From: Sialis fuliginosa | Lineage: Eukaryota; Arthropoda; Insecta; Megaloptera; Sialidae | Assembly (NCBI GenBank): GCA_961205875.1 | Contig: OY540815.1 | Coordinates: 14,693,638 to 14,757,637, forward strand | DNA: 64,000 bases | Direction: 5' to 3' | Part shown: positions 59,901 through 64,000 of the stretch, one piece after another | Position numbering within the stretch: position 1 is the first letter of the stretch | How the letters are laid out: each line of letters starts with the position of its first letter | Translations under genes and position numbers: made by a program | Notes under the pieces: model-generated | Told to the model about the DNA's origin: nothing | Databases searched by the model: none | The model's input: only the letters and a program-made list of their open reading frames with translations

Positions 59901-61287
59901 ATCTTTAAATTTATCTTTTATGTATCAAAATACTTTAGTCACACTTGTTTAATCATTGACATGACAAACGAGAAAATTAAACAATCTAATAAAAAAAATT
60001 CTGTCCACTTATTATACTTATCATCTAGGACATTTAAAATCTATTCGGTACGGATATTTGAAATTTAAATTATGCTCTGAAATAAAATACACGGCTACAA
60101 ACGTACTATATACTAAAAAAAACTGACCATCAAATCCATTTATAGTCAGTCGCGAATAAAAAACTAGTCCAACCCCCCTGACTGCATTCTATATACGATA
60201 TTCATCCCACGTTTTCAAAAAACCAAATCTGGAGAAAAACCAGCTAAATATCATACACATACACATACATATAAATCAGTGTCGTACGGTTTATTTTATT
60301 ATTTTTAAAAATGTTGCCTATTTAGAAATATATGTGAAGTTTTAAGATATACATTTCCAATGAGTATTTACTATAATTCTTCATTATAAATGTTATCGTT
60401 TTAAGAGAGGTGAATACAAGCTACTATAAAATGTAAAAAGGACACAGTAGATTGTCAGAATTAAAGGCTTAAAAGAATGCAATCACCATCCGCCACTGAT
60501 ACACACATTCGCTCATTGATTGCAGGCAGTCTGCAGTCACTCTACTGCCCTAGTGTGTAGCAATAATGCTGGACACTCAACAGTTACGGCAGAACCAGTA
60601 TTATCATCTCAGCCGCTAGAGGATTTGCCGCTATTACAGTGGAATCTGGTAAAAACAACTATTCCCATATAATTTTATGTAAATTGAGAATAATGATTTT
60701 ATTATTTAACAATCAAGTGGCAATCCAACAAAACTGCAAGCTACTGAATTAATTGGGGTTTATAAAAAAGATAATTTATTACTAGAAAGATAATACAAAT
60801 ATTTCAAAAATGTTAATTTCTGTTACTTTGGTCCTTTTAACCAGTTAGTCCAAACGTAAGTATAACCAATAAAAGAAATTGATGTCAAGTAAAAGCAAAT
60901 TCCAAATCACGATGTGGTGTCAGTGAAATTGGTAGCAATTATCATTGTTAAACCAGGTACAAAACTACAAAAAAAAAAAATTAGTACTCACTTTTGAGCA
61001 TCTGCGAAGACGAACTTGCGCAGCTTGAGATCACGCAGCACGATGCCGCGTCTGTGACACTTGCGCACCGTTGCCGCAATTTGCCGGAACAGCCTGCGCG
61101 CGTCGCTCTCGCGCAACCGCCGGCGCGCTCGCACGTGAGAGTGCAGGTCGCCGTGCGCGCGAGGAAACACCAGGTACAGGTACCGCTCTCCGCGAACCAC
61201 CTCGTGCAACGGGTTCACGTGCGCGCACCCCTCCAGACGAAAGTGCGCAGACATCAGAGCGCCGCCACAGCACGACAGCGGTACAAT
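11693..61287 (-). CDS. trbl: Tribbles pseudokinase, partial gene model (last three coding exons)
   Basis: Joining 61287-60992, 18330-18139 and 11945-11693 on the minus strand gives 246 residues and TAA, with both joins in phase (AA|A and AG|G). The product is the C-terminal two thirds of Tribbles, a pseudokinase scaffold that brings substrates to the COP1 ubiquitin ligase and modulates String/Cdc25, C/EBP and Akt signalling. Family hallmarks are a catalytic loop written LRDLKLRKF instead of HRDLKxxN, SLD where kinases have DFG (SLE in vertebrate TRIBs), [15 protein letters not shown], and the COP1-binding tail DQLVPD. The family is usually about 340-480 residues, so roughly 100 or more N-terminal residues, including the glycine-rich loop and VAIK-type lysine, are missing. 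I found no matching exon between 61288 and 64000; it probably lies beyond the edge. The first visible intron is 42.7 kb. Confidence 0.94.
12480..12644. mobile_element. hAT-type MITE with perfect 8-bp target duplication
   Basis: A 165-bp element with terminal inverted repeats CAGTGATATAACTACA and CAGTGGTGTAACTACA (14 of 16 identical). It is flanked on both sides by TATGCAAT (12472-12479 and 12645-12652), a perfect 8-bp target-site duplication. An 8-bp duplication with CAGTG ends is diagnostic of the hAT superfamily. The interior is GC-richer than the host intron and contains GGGCCC-type blocks. It encodes nothing and needs a transposase in trans. The intact duplication suggests a fairly recent insertion. 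Confidence 0.9.
13263..14101. mobile_element. Candidate mariner-like element with weak ends
   Basis: Starts CAGAATGTTTA after TA (13261-13262) and ends CATCCTG before TA (14102-14103). The ends match each other over about 10 bp and resemble the better-defined elements at 21371-21820 and 45911-46191. Inner parts of the arms do not align, so the pairing of these two ends is uncertain. No transposase frame is visible; a 61-codon frame at 13863-14048 shows no domain. Confidence 0.4.
14587..14770 (+). repeat. Dispersed repeat, copy 1 (LINE/SINE-like debris)
   Basis: Begins TCTGTAGGCTCTGT and shares, about 100 bp on, a module resembling AAAATTACTGAACCGATT followed by CTAGAAAGCTGAAGA with a second copy at 17666-17835. 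The 'actgaaccgattt' module is common in 3' parts of insect non-LTR elements and derived short repeats; that link is from general knowledge of such repeats, not from a search. Confidence 0.6.
16707..17010. mobile_element. Foldback element with about 67-bp arms
   Basis: Arms at 16707-16773 and 16942-17010 are inverted copies with roughly 85-90 per cent identity by eye, both containing TATTATAAAGAATTTG, GCAAATTAGCTTCCAGCT and CTATCTGCTAGG. About 170 bp separate them. The long arms and absence of an ORF fit a foldback-type MITE. I could not identify a target duplication or superfamily. Confidence 0.8.
17290..17570. promoter_or_regulatory. GC-rich patch in tribbles intron, candidate enhancer
   Basis: Base composition changes sharply from the AT-rich surroundings: CpG-containing stretch with GGCACGGCACAGCACAGCAC (two GGCAC then two AGCAC units), GCGAACCGTG, ATGGCGGCTGTGACC and GTGCCGGGGCCGG. 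It lies 0.6-0.85 kb downstream of the 18139-18330 exon. Two overlapping minus-strand frames exist here but carry no domain. Regulatory function is inferred only from composition. Confidence 0.3.
17666..17835 (+). repeat. Dispersed repeat, copy 2
   Basis: Same family and orientation as 14587-14770: begins TCTGTAGGCTCTGT and later carries ACAAAAACTACTGAATCGATT followed by TTAGAAAGCC. The copies are diverged, indicating old insertions. Confidence 0.6.
18139..18330 (-). CDS. trbl: tribbles internal coding exon (SLD / [11 protein letters not shown])
   Basis: 192 bases, acceptor AG above 18330 and donor GT below 18139. It codes for 64 residues from [18 protein letters not shown] through [11 protein letters not shown] and [19 protein letters not shown]. 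The SLD replaces the kinase DFG metal-binding motif and marks the Tribbles pseudokinase family. [11 protein letters not shown] is the degenerate activation-segment/APE region and the [10 protein letters not shown] helix is the conserved alpha-F. Phase matches both neighbouring exons. No frameshift or stop is present. Confidence 0.96.
21371..21820. mobile_element. Mariner-like MITE (CAGG...CCTG between TA)
   Basis: Ends CAGGTTGGGTCATTTAACC and, inverted, CAGGGTGGAGCATTTACTC, each next to TA (21369-21370 and 21821-21822). About 14 of 19 terminal bases match. TA flanks and CAGG ends suggest a Tc1/mariner-type non-autonomous element. The 98-codon minus-strand frame inside (21355-21651) has no transposase motif and crosses the left end. 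Confidence 0.6.
21997..22004. promoter_or_regulatory. Full palindromic CRE (TGACGTCA)
   Basis: A perfect TGACGTCA inside a locally GC-richer stretch (21950-22040). This is the consensus for CREB/ATF-type bZIP dimers. Activity is not shown by sequence alone. Confidence 0.35.
24011..24027 (+). other. Isolated tRNA T-arm-like hairpin (B-box)
   Basis: CCGGG-TTCAATA-CCCGG forms a perfect 5-bp stem with a 7-nt loop and matches the GGTTCRANNCC B-box of Pol III promoters. No A-box, anticodon arm or complementary acceptor stem is found at tRNA distance upstream, so it is not a tRNA gene. It could be the remains of a tRNA-derived SINE head. Confidence 0.45.
24152..24674. mobile_element. Inverted-repeat element with GGGGAAAGT ends
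   Basis: Starts GGGGAAAGTCGG and ends ACTTTCCCC, each bordered by TA. The inner arms share a GGTCCAATT-type block: GGACC at the left, and GGTCCAATTT and GGTCCAATAT in tandem at the right. About 520 bp, no ORF. It looks like a non-autonomous DNA transposon; the superfamily is uncertain. Confidence 0.65.
27600..27760. promoter_or_regulatory. GC- and purine-rich patch, candidate enhancer
   Basis: Sharp composition change: GTAGCGATCGCCGCCGAT, then a purine-rich run with GGAGGCGGTCGCGAGCACG and GGAGTGGGGAAGTGCAGG. No ORF or repeat ends seen. Proposed as regulatory DNA only because it is GC-rich inside an otherwise AT-rich intron. Confidence 0.3.
30112..30218 (-). repeat. Two hAT end fragments side by side
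   Basis: On the minus strand the sequence ending at 30152 reads CAGTGGTTTTAAACC followed by TTTTTGAAGTCGCGGAAC, close to the left end of the element at 41089-41420. The sequence ending at about 30218 reads TAGTGGTGTAGCTACA, close to the end of the element at 12480-12644. No partner ends are found, so these are relics. Confidence 0.55.
30603..31139 (+). mobile_element. Harbinger-like MITE, long copy
   Basis: 537 bp bounded by perfect 14-bp inverted repeats GGTACTGGCACCAG (30603-30616) and CTGGTGCCAGTACC (31126-31139), flanked on both sides by TTA. A 3-bp TTA/TAA duplication with GG-type ends is the pattern of PIF/Harbinger elements. About 240 bp of its outer parts are shared with an opposite-orientation copy at 52649-52905; an internal stretch of roughly 290 bp (about 30740-31030) is absent there. 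No transposase. Confidence 0.8.
33824..34153. mobile_element. Multi-hairpin foldback element
   Basis: Outer arms 33824-33873 and 34103-34153 are inverted copies of about 50 bp and near 88 per cent identity, both with ACTCGTTC and TTCCATTTTTT. Nested within are a perfect 13-bp pair (ACTTCCATGTTCT at 33983-33995, inverted at 34074-34086) and a 22-bp near-palindrome (10-bp arms, GTCAGTTTTG at 33913). No ORF. Confidence 0.75.
36264..36287. repeat. GATA tetranucleotide microsatellite
   Basis: About five tandem GATA units directly readable. Confidence 0.9.
37793..37907 (+). repeat. RTE-type LINE 3' end fragment
   Basis: Contains ATCAGTTCAGCGGTTTAGCC, then a GACAGA-rich stretch, then CACACTTTTGCATTTATAAT and ATTAGTATGGAT. 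This order of modules is familiar from 3' ends of insect RTE-type non-LTR elements and SINEs that borrow that tail; family assignment is from memory of such repeats. 5' truncated. Confidence 0.6.
38350..38593. mobile_element. Short MITE with 31-bp ends (TAGAGTCACTCC)
   Basis: 244 bp; ends begin TAGAGTCACTCC, followed by GTAAGAGTC, and match over 28 of 31 bases in inverted orientation. The terminal TA could be a TA target duplication, which would fit a Tc1/mariner-type MITE. The minus-strand frame at 38221-38457 crosses its edge and is not a gene. Confidence 0.8.
40281..40300. repeat. TG dinucleotide microsatellite
   Basis: About eight TG units, readable directly. Similar short TG/CA runs occur near 27285, 31320 and 33650. 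Confidence 0.85.
40381..40398. other. 18-bp perfect palindrome
   Basis: TAGGTAGGTACCTACCTA is identical to its reverse complement. AGGTAGGT-type sites can be bound by factors of the zinc-finger/homeodomain ZEB/Zfh class or nuclear receptors, but no function follows from the sequence. Confidence 0.6.
41089..41420. mobile_element. hAT-type MITE, degraded
   Basis: Ends CAGTGATTCTCAAAC and, inverted, CAGTGTTTCCCAAAA, typical of hAT elements; CCCCGGGATTCGG near the right end also fits. The flanking 8-mers (CTAACTGA and TTCTATGA) agree at only four positions, so the duplication has decayed. A lone mariner-like end (inverted reading ACAGTGTCCCGTAAAAAC, about 41275-41292) lies inside. Confidence 0.75.
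42356..42382. other. Perfect 11-bp stem hairpin
   Basis: TTTCTCAAGAT and ATCTTGAGAAA flank a 5-base loop. It is too short for a microRNA precursor and has no terminator-like context. Confidence 0.6.
43998..44056 (+). repeat. LINE coding-end fragment
   Basis: The stretch with AAGCAGCCCACTACTGCTGG and GACAGGTTTCATC resembles the C-terminal coding end of insect non-LTR retrotransposons, where CAGCCCACT-type sequence precedes the 3' tail. Assignment is from remembered repeat patterns; only about 60 bp are recognisable. Confidence 0.35.
44127..44157. promoter_or_regulatory. Cluster of three CACGTG E-boxes
   Basis: CACGTG at 44127-44132, 44139-44144 and 44152-44157, spaced 12 and 13 bp start to start. 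Three identical palindromic hexamers in 31 bp is far above chance in AT-rich DNA. This is the site class of CLOCK/CYCLE, Myc/Max, USF and MITF-type bHLH proteins. Candidate intronic enhancer core for tribbles. Confidence 0.55.
45911..46191. mobile_element. Mariner-like MITE with 32-bp ends
   Basis: 281 bp; ends CAGGTTGTCCCGTAAACATA and, inverted, CAGGATGCCTCGTAAACATA, continuing CCGATAAACTTT in both (29 of 32 identical), each next to TA. The conserved ends and TA flanks fit a Tc1/mariner-type non-autonomous element. Its 71-codon frame (46001-46216) runs out through the right end and is not a gene. Confidence 0.85.
48979..49018 (+). ncRNA. Hammerhead-ribozyme-like motif of Penelope-type retroelement
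   Basis: GAC-CTGAAGA (48979-48988) is followed 19 bases later by GAAAC-GTC-GTC (49008-49018). In the hammerhead type I scheme CTGAAGA and GAAA are the core boxes. Helix III is only A-C/G-T (2 bp), the predicted cleavage site is after C49015 of GTC, and helix I is GAC/GTC. Helix II (GCCGA with TCGACC) has mismatches, so this copy is probably decayed. Penelope-like retroelements are known to carry such minimal hammerheads. No reverse transcriptase is visible nearby. Confidence 0.5.
49620..49880. promoter_or_regulatory. GC-rich patch preceded by CA/CT microsatellites, candidate enhancer
   Basis: After (CA)n and (CT)n runs (about 49620-49665) the sequence becomes CpG-containing: TCTCGCGAGCAAGC, AGCAGCTCTCAGCGGAGTGCC, CGCAATCGATGGCCCCGGG. 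TCTCGCGA is the palindromic motif described for human promoters; use in insects is not established. No domain is encoded. Confidence 0.3.
51414..51514 (+). promoter_or_regulatory. Promoter-like array: E-box, CRE, TATA box, initiator
   Basis: In order on the plus strand: GCACGTGG (E-box, about 51414-51421), a GGGGGGT/ACCCCCT inverted pair, TGACGTCA (51465-51472), TATAAA (51478-51483) and TCAGT in TTATCAGTA (51510-51514). TCAGT is the insect initiator; its A lies 34 bp from the first T of TATAAA, slightly more than the usual 30-31. The first downstream ATG (51564) opens only 22 codons or fewer. It points opposite to tribbles, so a non-coding or enhancer RNA would be the simplest product. Confidence 0.4.
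52649..52905 (-). mobile_element. Harbinger-like MITE, short copy
   Basis: 257 bp, the inverted counterpart of 30603-31139. Ends GGTACTTGCACCAG and CTGGTGCCAGTACT; shared inner modules include GGCCGCTATAAGAGCAAGG, GTGATTGACGGGCTTC and CATTACTGGGGTCATATCCA (each in the relevant orientation). It lacks the roughly 290-bp centre of the long copy. Confidence 0.8.
53450..53770. promoter_or_regulatory. GC-rich island with 83-codon open frame
   Basis: The highest-contrast GC-rich block of the giant intron (GCTCGCGCCGCGC, CGCATGCG, CGTCCGGTGTGACC, GCGCCCGGACCC). A plus-strand frame at 53487-53738 codes 83 residues rich in Arg, Met and Cys without a known domain. GC-rich DNA readily keeps frames open, so I treat it as candidate regulatory DNA rather than a gene; an unannotated exon cannot be excluded. 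Confidence 0.3.
54266..54309. repeat. CA/TA compound microsatellite
   Basis: A CA run followed by TA runs interrupted by one CA. Alternating purine-pyrimidine tracts are length-variable. Confidence 0.9.
57160..57430. promoter_or_regulatory. CpG-containing patch, candidate enhancer or promoter
   Basis: CGACCGCGAAACCGAAGG, GATGACGGGCGGCGG, GGGACCGCCGCGCAATG and GGAGGTCGACCTCGTGCGGG stand out from the AT-rich flanks. It contains the palindrome GAGGTCGACCTC. It lies about 3.6 kb downstream of the 60992-61287 exon. No ORF of note. Confidence 0.35.
60992..61287 (-). CDS. trbl: tribbles coding exon (catalytic-loop region), very GC-rich
   Basis: 296 bases with acceptor AG above 61287 and donor GT below 60992. 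It codes for 98 residues from [18 protein letters not shown] through [45 protein letters not shown] and [24 protein letters not shown] is the Tribbles version of the kinase catalytic loop, with the usual Asn of HRDLKxxN changed. The upstream frame is open through the acceptor, so the internal ATG at residue 12 is not taken as the start. Composition is strikingly GC- and CpG-rich with many Arg and Ala codons, unlike the other two tribbles exons, which produces spurious long frames on both strands here. Confidence 0.93.
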
Positions 61288-64000
61288 CTGCGCAAAATTA
61301 AAAGTTTATTATAACCTTCTATATATTATAAATATTTCTAGAAAAAAATAGAGCAATATTTAAATTCCAAATAACATAATAATGGTTAAAATTATGTATC
61401 AAAATATTGAAATGTTGTAAGACTACATGGGGTTAATTAAACATAGTTTCGGCTTCAAAATCTTTTTATAATTGATCTCTTTTTTAGTTATTACTAAAAA
61501 AATGTCATATTGCCTTGAAGTAAAATAAATACAAACCAAATTTCAGCCATTAATATTTGTATCTATTTTATTTTCTAGAAATATTTTATCAGTTATTTTT
61601 TTGTTGATCGTGTATTTTCCAACCTGTACATTACTTTGATAAAAAAAATAAAAAATACATAGCAAAATAAATGCATACATCAAATATCAACAGAAAATCT
61701 TCAATATTGATAATCCAATGTTAAATATTCACTATACATATACGATAAATAAATACGACATAGATAAAGACACATATTTCTATACACACATTTCACCTGA
61801 ATTGATAACGATTTTTTGCATCTATATAAGTAAACATTATATTTATTTGCTTACACACATATGTCATATGCATGTTTCAGTGTTAATTAATGCAAATTAT
61901 AAAAGCAAACAATCGAAAAATCGTTAACAATTTTATCATTCTAGTTCATTCAGTGCTTATATGTTCATTCTCTTATCTATGTAATTTGTATAAAGATCAC
62001 TCATTATTAATATGTGATAAAGGTGTAGATAACAAATATTTATAAATATAAATCTTGTATTACACTTGTACTTGATATGGATATTTTTCCAGGAACATAA
62101 TCTATCTAATTTAAATGGTGATTCCAAAAATGTACACCTACGTGTAAAAAACGATTTGATCTTACTAATATAAACTTTATTATACATATCTTATTTCACT
62201 TCTAATGAAAAATAATTATTGACTTCGCAAAAAAATACACTGCTTCAAATGCAATATTTCTAAATTATTTAAAAATAAATAATTACAATTAGATATATGT
62301 TTTTTGAACGAAAATAATCAAATTAAAACAATATAAGTATATAAAAACATTAATAAATGACGTACAATGCTTAAATTGCATATAAAGCTCAACAACTTCA
62401 TTTAAATAAAAATTTCATCATAATATATATAATTACAAAAGGCAATACATATTTAGTATATATTCAGACTCAGACCTGTGTGTTAATATTCTTTGTGAAA
62501 CGTTGGAGTCCACGTGAACACATCACTAACATAATAATATGTAAATGTATATCTCTATGTAACACCTATATATAGGTAATTATATTATTTCACAAGGTCG
62601 GTATACAATTCGATAATAGAATATACATATACCTATATATCTTGAGTTAATGTTATTAACGTACATCACCAGACTTTTTGCAGAAGATCCTTGTGTGAAA
62701 GTGAAATAAAATATTAAAAAAAGACTACTTGTTATACATGTAAAATTAATATATTTACATTATATGATACATTTTTATTATCACTAACCTTGTTTTTAAT
62801 TCATATATTTTTTAGAATTATTAAACATATATTTAGTTTTGTTTTTTTAAATAAATTACTAAAATAATAAAATACAAAGCTCTTTTTTTGTTACGAACTG
62901 TAAATTAAAAAAAAGAACCTTTTTTATGACTTATGCATTTTGTAATATTTCGTCCTTCAAAAAAAAAAAAACAATGACCAATTTCTTTGATTTTCGCCGA
63001 AACTTTACAAAAAAAAATACCTGAATTTGTTAAACCATAACGATAAAAACAAAATGCATATTCAAACAATACGTTTACAATGTACCTTCATATTGTCGAC
63101 ATATTTGTAATAAGTATTCTAAATACATAATACACAAAATAAATTAATACATATCAATATCAATAGATAAAAAGTGTTATTGCGAAGTAATCCATCAAAA
63201 TAACGTAATGGTCTAAGGACAACGATATTTCACAACTTTCAATGCCATGAATGATGTAGCTATTACATCAGACTCAAACAATAAAGGGACGACCATGTCT
63301 GTATGTGTGTGTTTTTGTGTCCTATTGTCACAATAAAACAATAATTTGCAAGGTTGTAAAGACCATTGAAAAGTTATCGTTTCTTAATCATAATTATAAT
63401 ATCTATACACAATATGCAAATCAGAGATTGCTAAAATATGGCACAGACAACGGCGCAATCAGGGGTGTGGGGGTAATTTATATAATTTAAATGACAGTTC
63501 ACTGTTCACAGCACATAACTCATTAGCAAAAAGTAAAAATAAATGGCAATCTAAAAGTAGTGGTGATTGGTGTACATCATAGAAAGGATAGTAGTTCTAA
63601 AATCCTTGGTTTCGATATAAAACAGTCTTTTTATTAAGGTTTCGATGTAACCCTATTAATCTCACTTAGTCGTCTGTCTGTCCGTCCTGTTCAGTCAAAG
63701 CAAAATATCTCGTAAACTATAGAAGCTAGAAACTTGAAATTTTTATTGAACGTGTAAAATGATACCCTCTAGTAAAAGATGTACAAATTAGTTGGAAAAA
63801 TAATTTTTCGGGGGGGTGGGGCGTTAAGTAACTAAAGTTAGGTAAAAAAACTATACCGAGGCATATGGCACGTTAAAATGTATAACCAAACCAATGGAAT
63901 TTGACCCTATTTTTTCTAATTCAAATACGGCGCCTGCAGGGGAATTTAAACCAAATAAAACAAATGTATACCAAGGCGTGTGGGGTGTCAAAATTTAGGT
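61288..64000 (-). other. tribbles intron or 5' flank upstream of the first visible exon
   Basis: Very AT-rich. I searched the minus strand for the Tribbles N-lobe exon and found no candidate. Short open frames (61718-61927, 61957-62187, 63305-63490) are low-complexity and show no domain. The right edge holds a degenerate repeat. Confidence 0.6.
63660..64000 (+). repeat. Degenerate repeat with 115-bp direct period at right edge
   Basis: Starts in a GTCTGTCTGTCCGTCC stretch and an AAATATCTCGTAAACTATAG module typical of repeat-derived DNA. TATACCGAGGCATATGG at 63852 is repeated as TATACCAAGGCGTGTGG at 63967, 115 bp on, both followed by GT(T/C)AAAAT. The repeat runs out of the window, so its nature is open. 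Confidence 0.5.

Larger units (their letters stand above)
18331..60991 (-). other. tribbles giant intron (42.7 kb)
   Basis: AT-rich intron between the visible exons at 60992-61287 and 18139-18330. No gene with a recognisable domain is nested inside on either strand; open frames are nearly all below about 110 codons. It holds transposon remnants, microsatellites, small palindromes, E-box and CRE sites and several GC-rich patches, listed separately. Stretches without a listed element (for example 18331-21370, 22010-23900, 24700-27590, 28000-30100, 31500-33800, 34160-36260, 38600-40280, 46200-48960, 50000-51400, 54320-57150, 57450-60980) show only AT-rich unique-looking sequence to me. Confidence 0.85.

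Noticed and set aside
61221..61254. Internal ATG (MSAHFRL) as a tribbles start codon
   Set aside because: The frame stays open upstream to a good acceptor site and the family needs a kinase N-lobe before this point.
60994..61314. Long open frames on the plus strand and in another minus frame across the GC-rich exon
   Set aside because: They are shadows of the tribbles exon caused by GC-rich codons; only the 61287-60992 minus frame matches a protein family and splice sites.

Overview
The window reads as nuclear DNA of an insect. It is AT-rich with long AT-rich introns, GT/AG-spliced genes and many short non-autonomous transposons. The genes are the insect Rho GAP vilse/ARHGAP39 and the pseudokinase tribbles. 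I cannot name the order from sequence alone. No bacterial-type operons, CRISPR arrays, full rRNA or tRNA genes, or intact transposase ORFs are visible.

Layout. (1) 1-258 (+): 3' end of a C2H2 zinc-finger gene that enters from the left. (2) 2666-6132 (-): a complete 11-exon gene for a 756-residue WW-WW-MyTH4-RhoGAP protein (vilse/ARHGAP39), convergent with the zinc-finger gene. (3) 6672-9603 (-): a complete 6-exon gene for an 873-residue, leucine-rich protein that I do not recognise. It lies head-to-tail with the RhoGAP gene, and two CACGTG E-boxes lie about 125-140 bp upstream of its start codon. (4) 11693-61287 (-): tribbles, represented by its last three coding exons (246 residues of the pseudokinase and the C-terminal tail). 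They are separated by a 6.2-kb and a 42.7-kb intron. The N-terminal coding part lies beyond the right edge, or in an exon I could not recognise. About three quarters of the window is therefore tribbles intron.

Exon joins were checked by reading phase. All ten introns of the RhoGAP gene, all five of the 873-residue gene and both tribbles introns keep frame with GT..AG boundaries.

The introns hold a dense set of small inverted-repeat elements: hAT-type (one with a perfect 8-bp target duplication), mariner-like elements with CAGG/CCTG ends next to TA, a Harbinger-like family present twice in opposite orientation, and several foldback elements with 25-70 bp arms. There are also LINE 3'-end debris, a degenerate hammerhead-ribozyme-like motif of the kind carried by Penelope-like retroelements, a triple CACGTG cluster, a CRE-TATA-initiator promoter-like array, and GC-rich islands that stand out from the AT-rich background and are candidate enhancers. 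The most interesting items for a second look are the hammerhead-like motif (48979-49018), the promoter-like array (51414-51514), the unrecognised 873-residue protein and the multi-hairpin element at 33824-34153.
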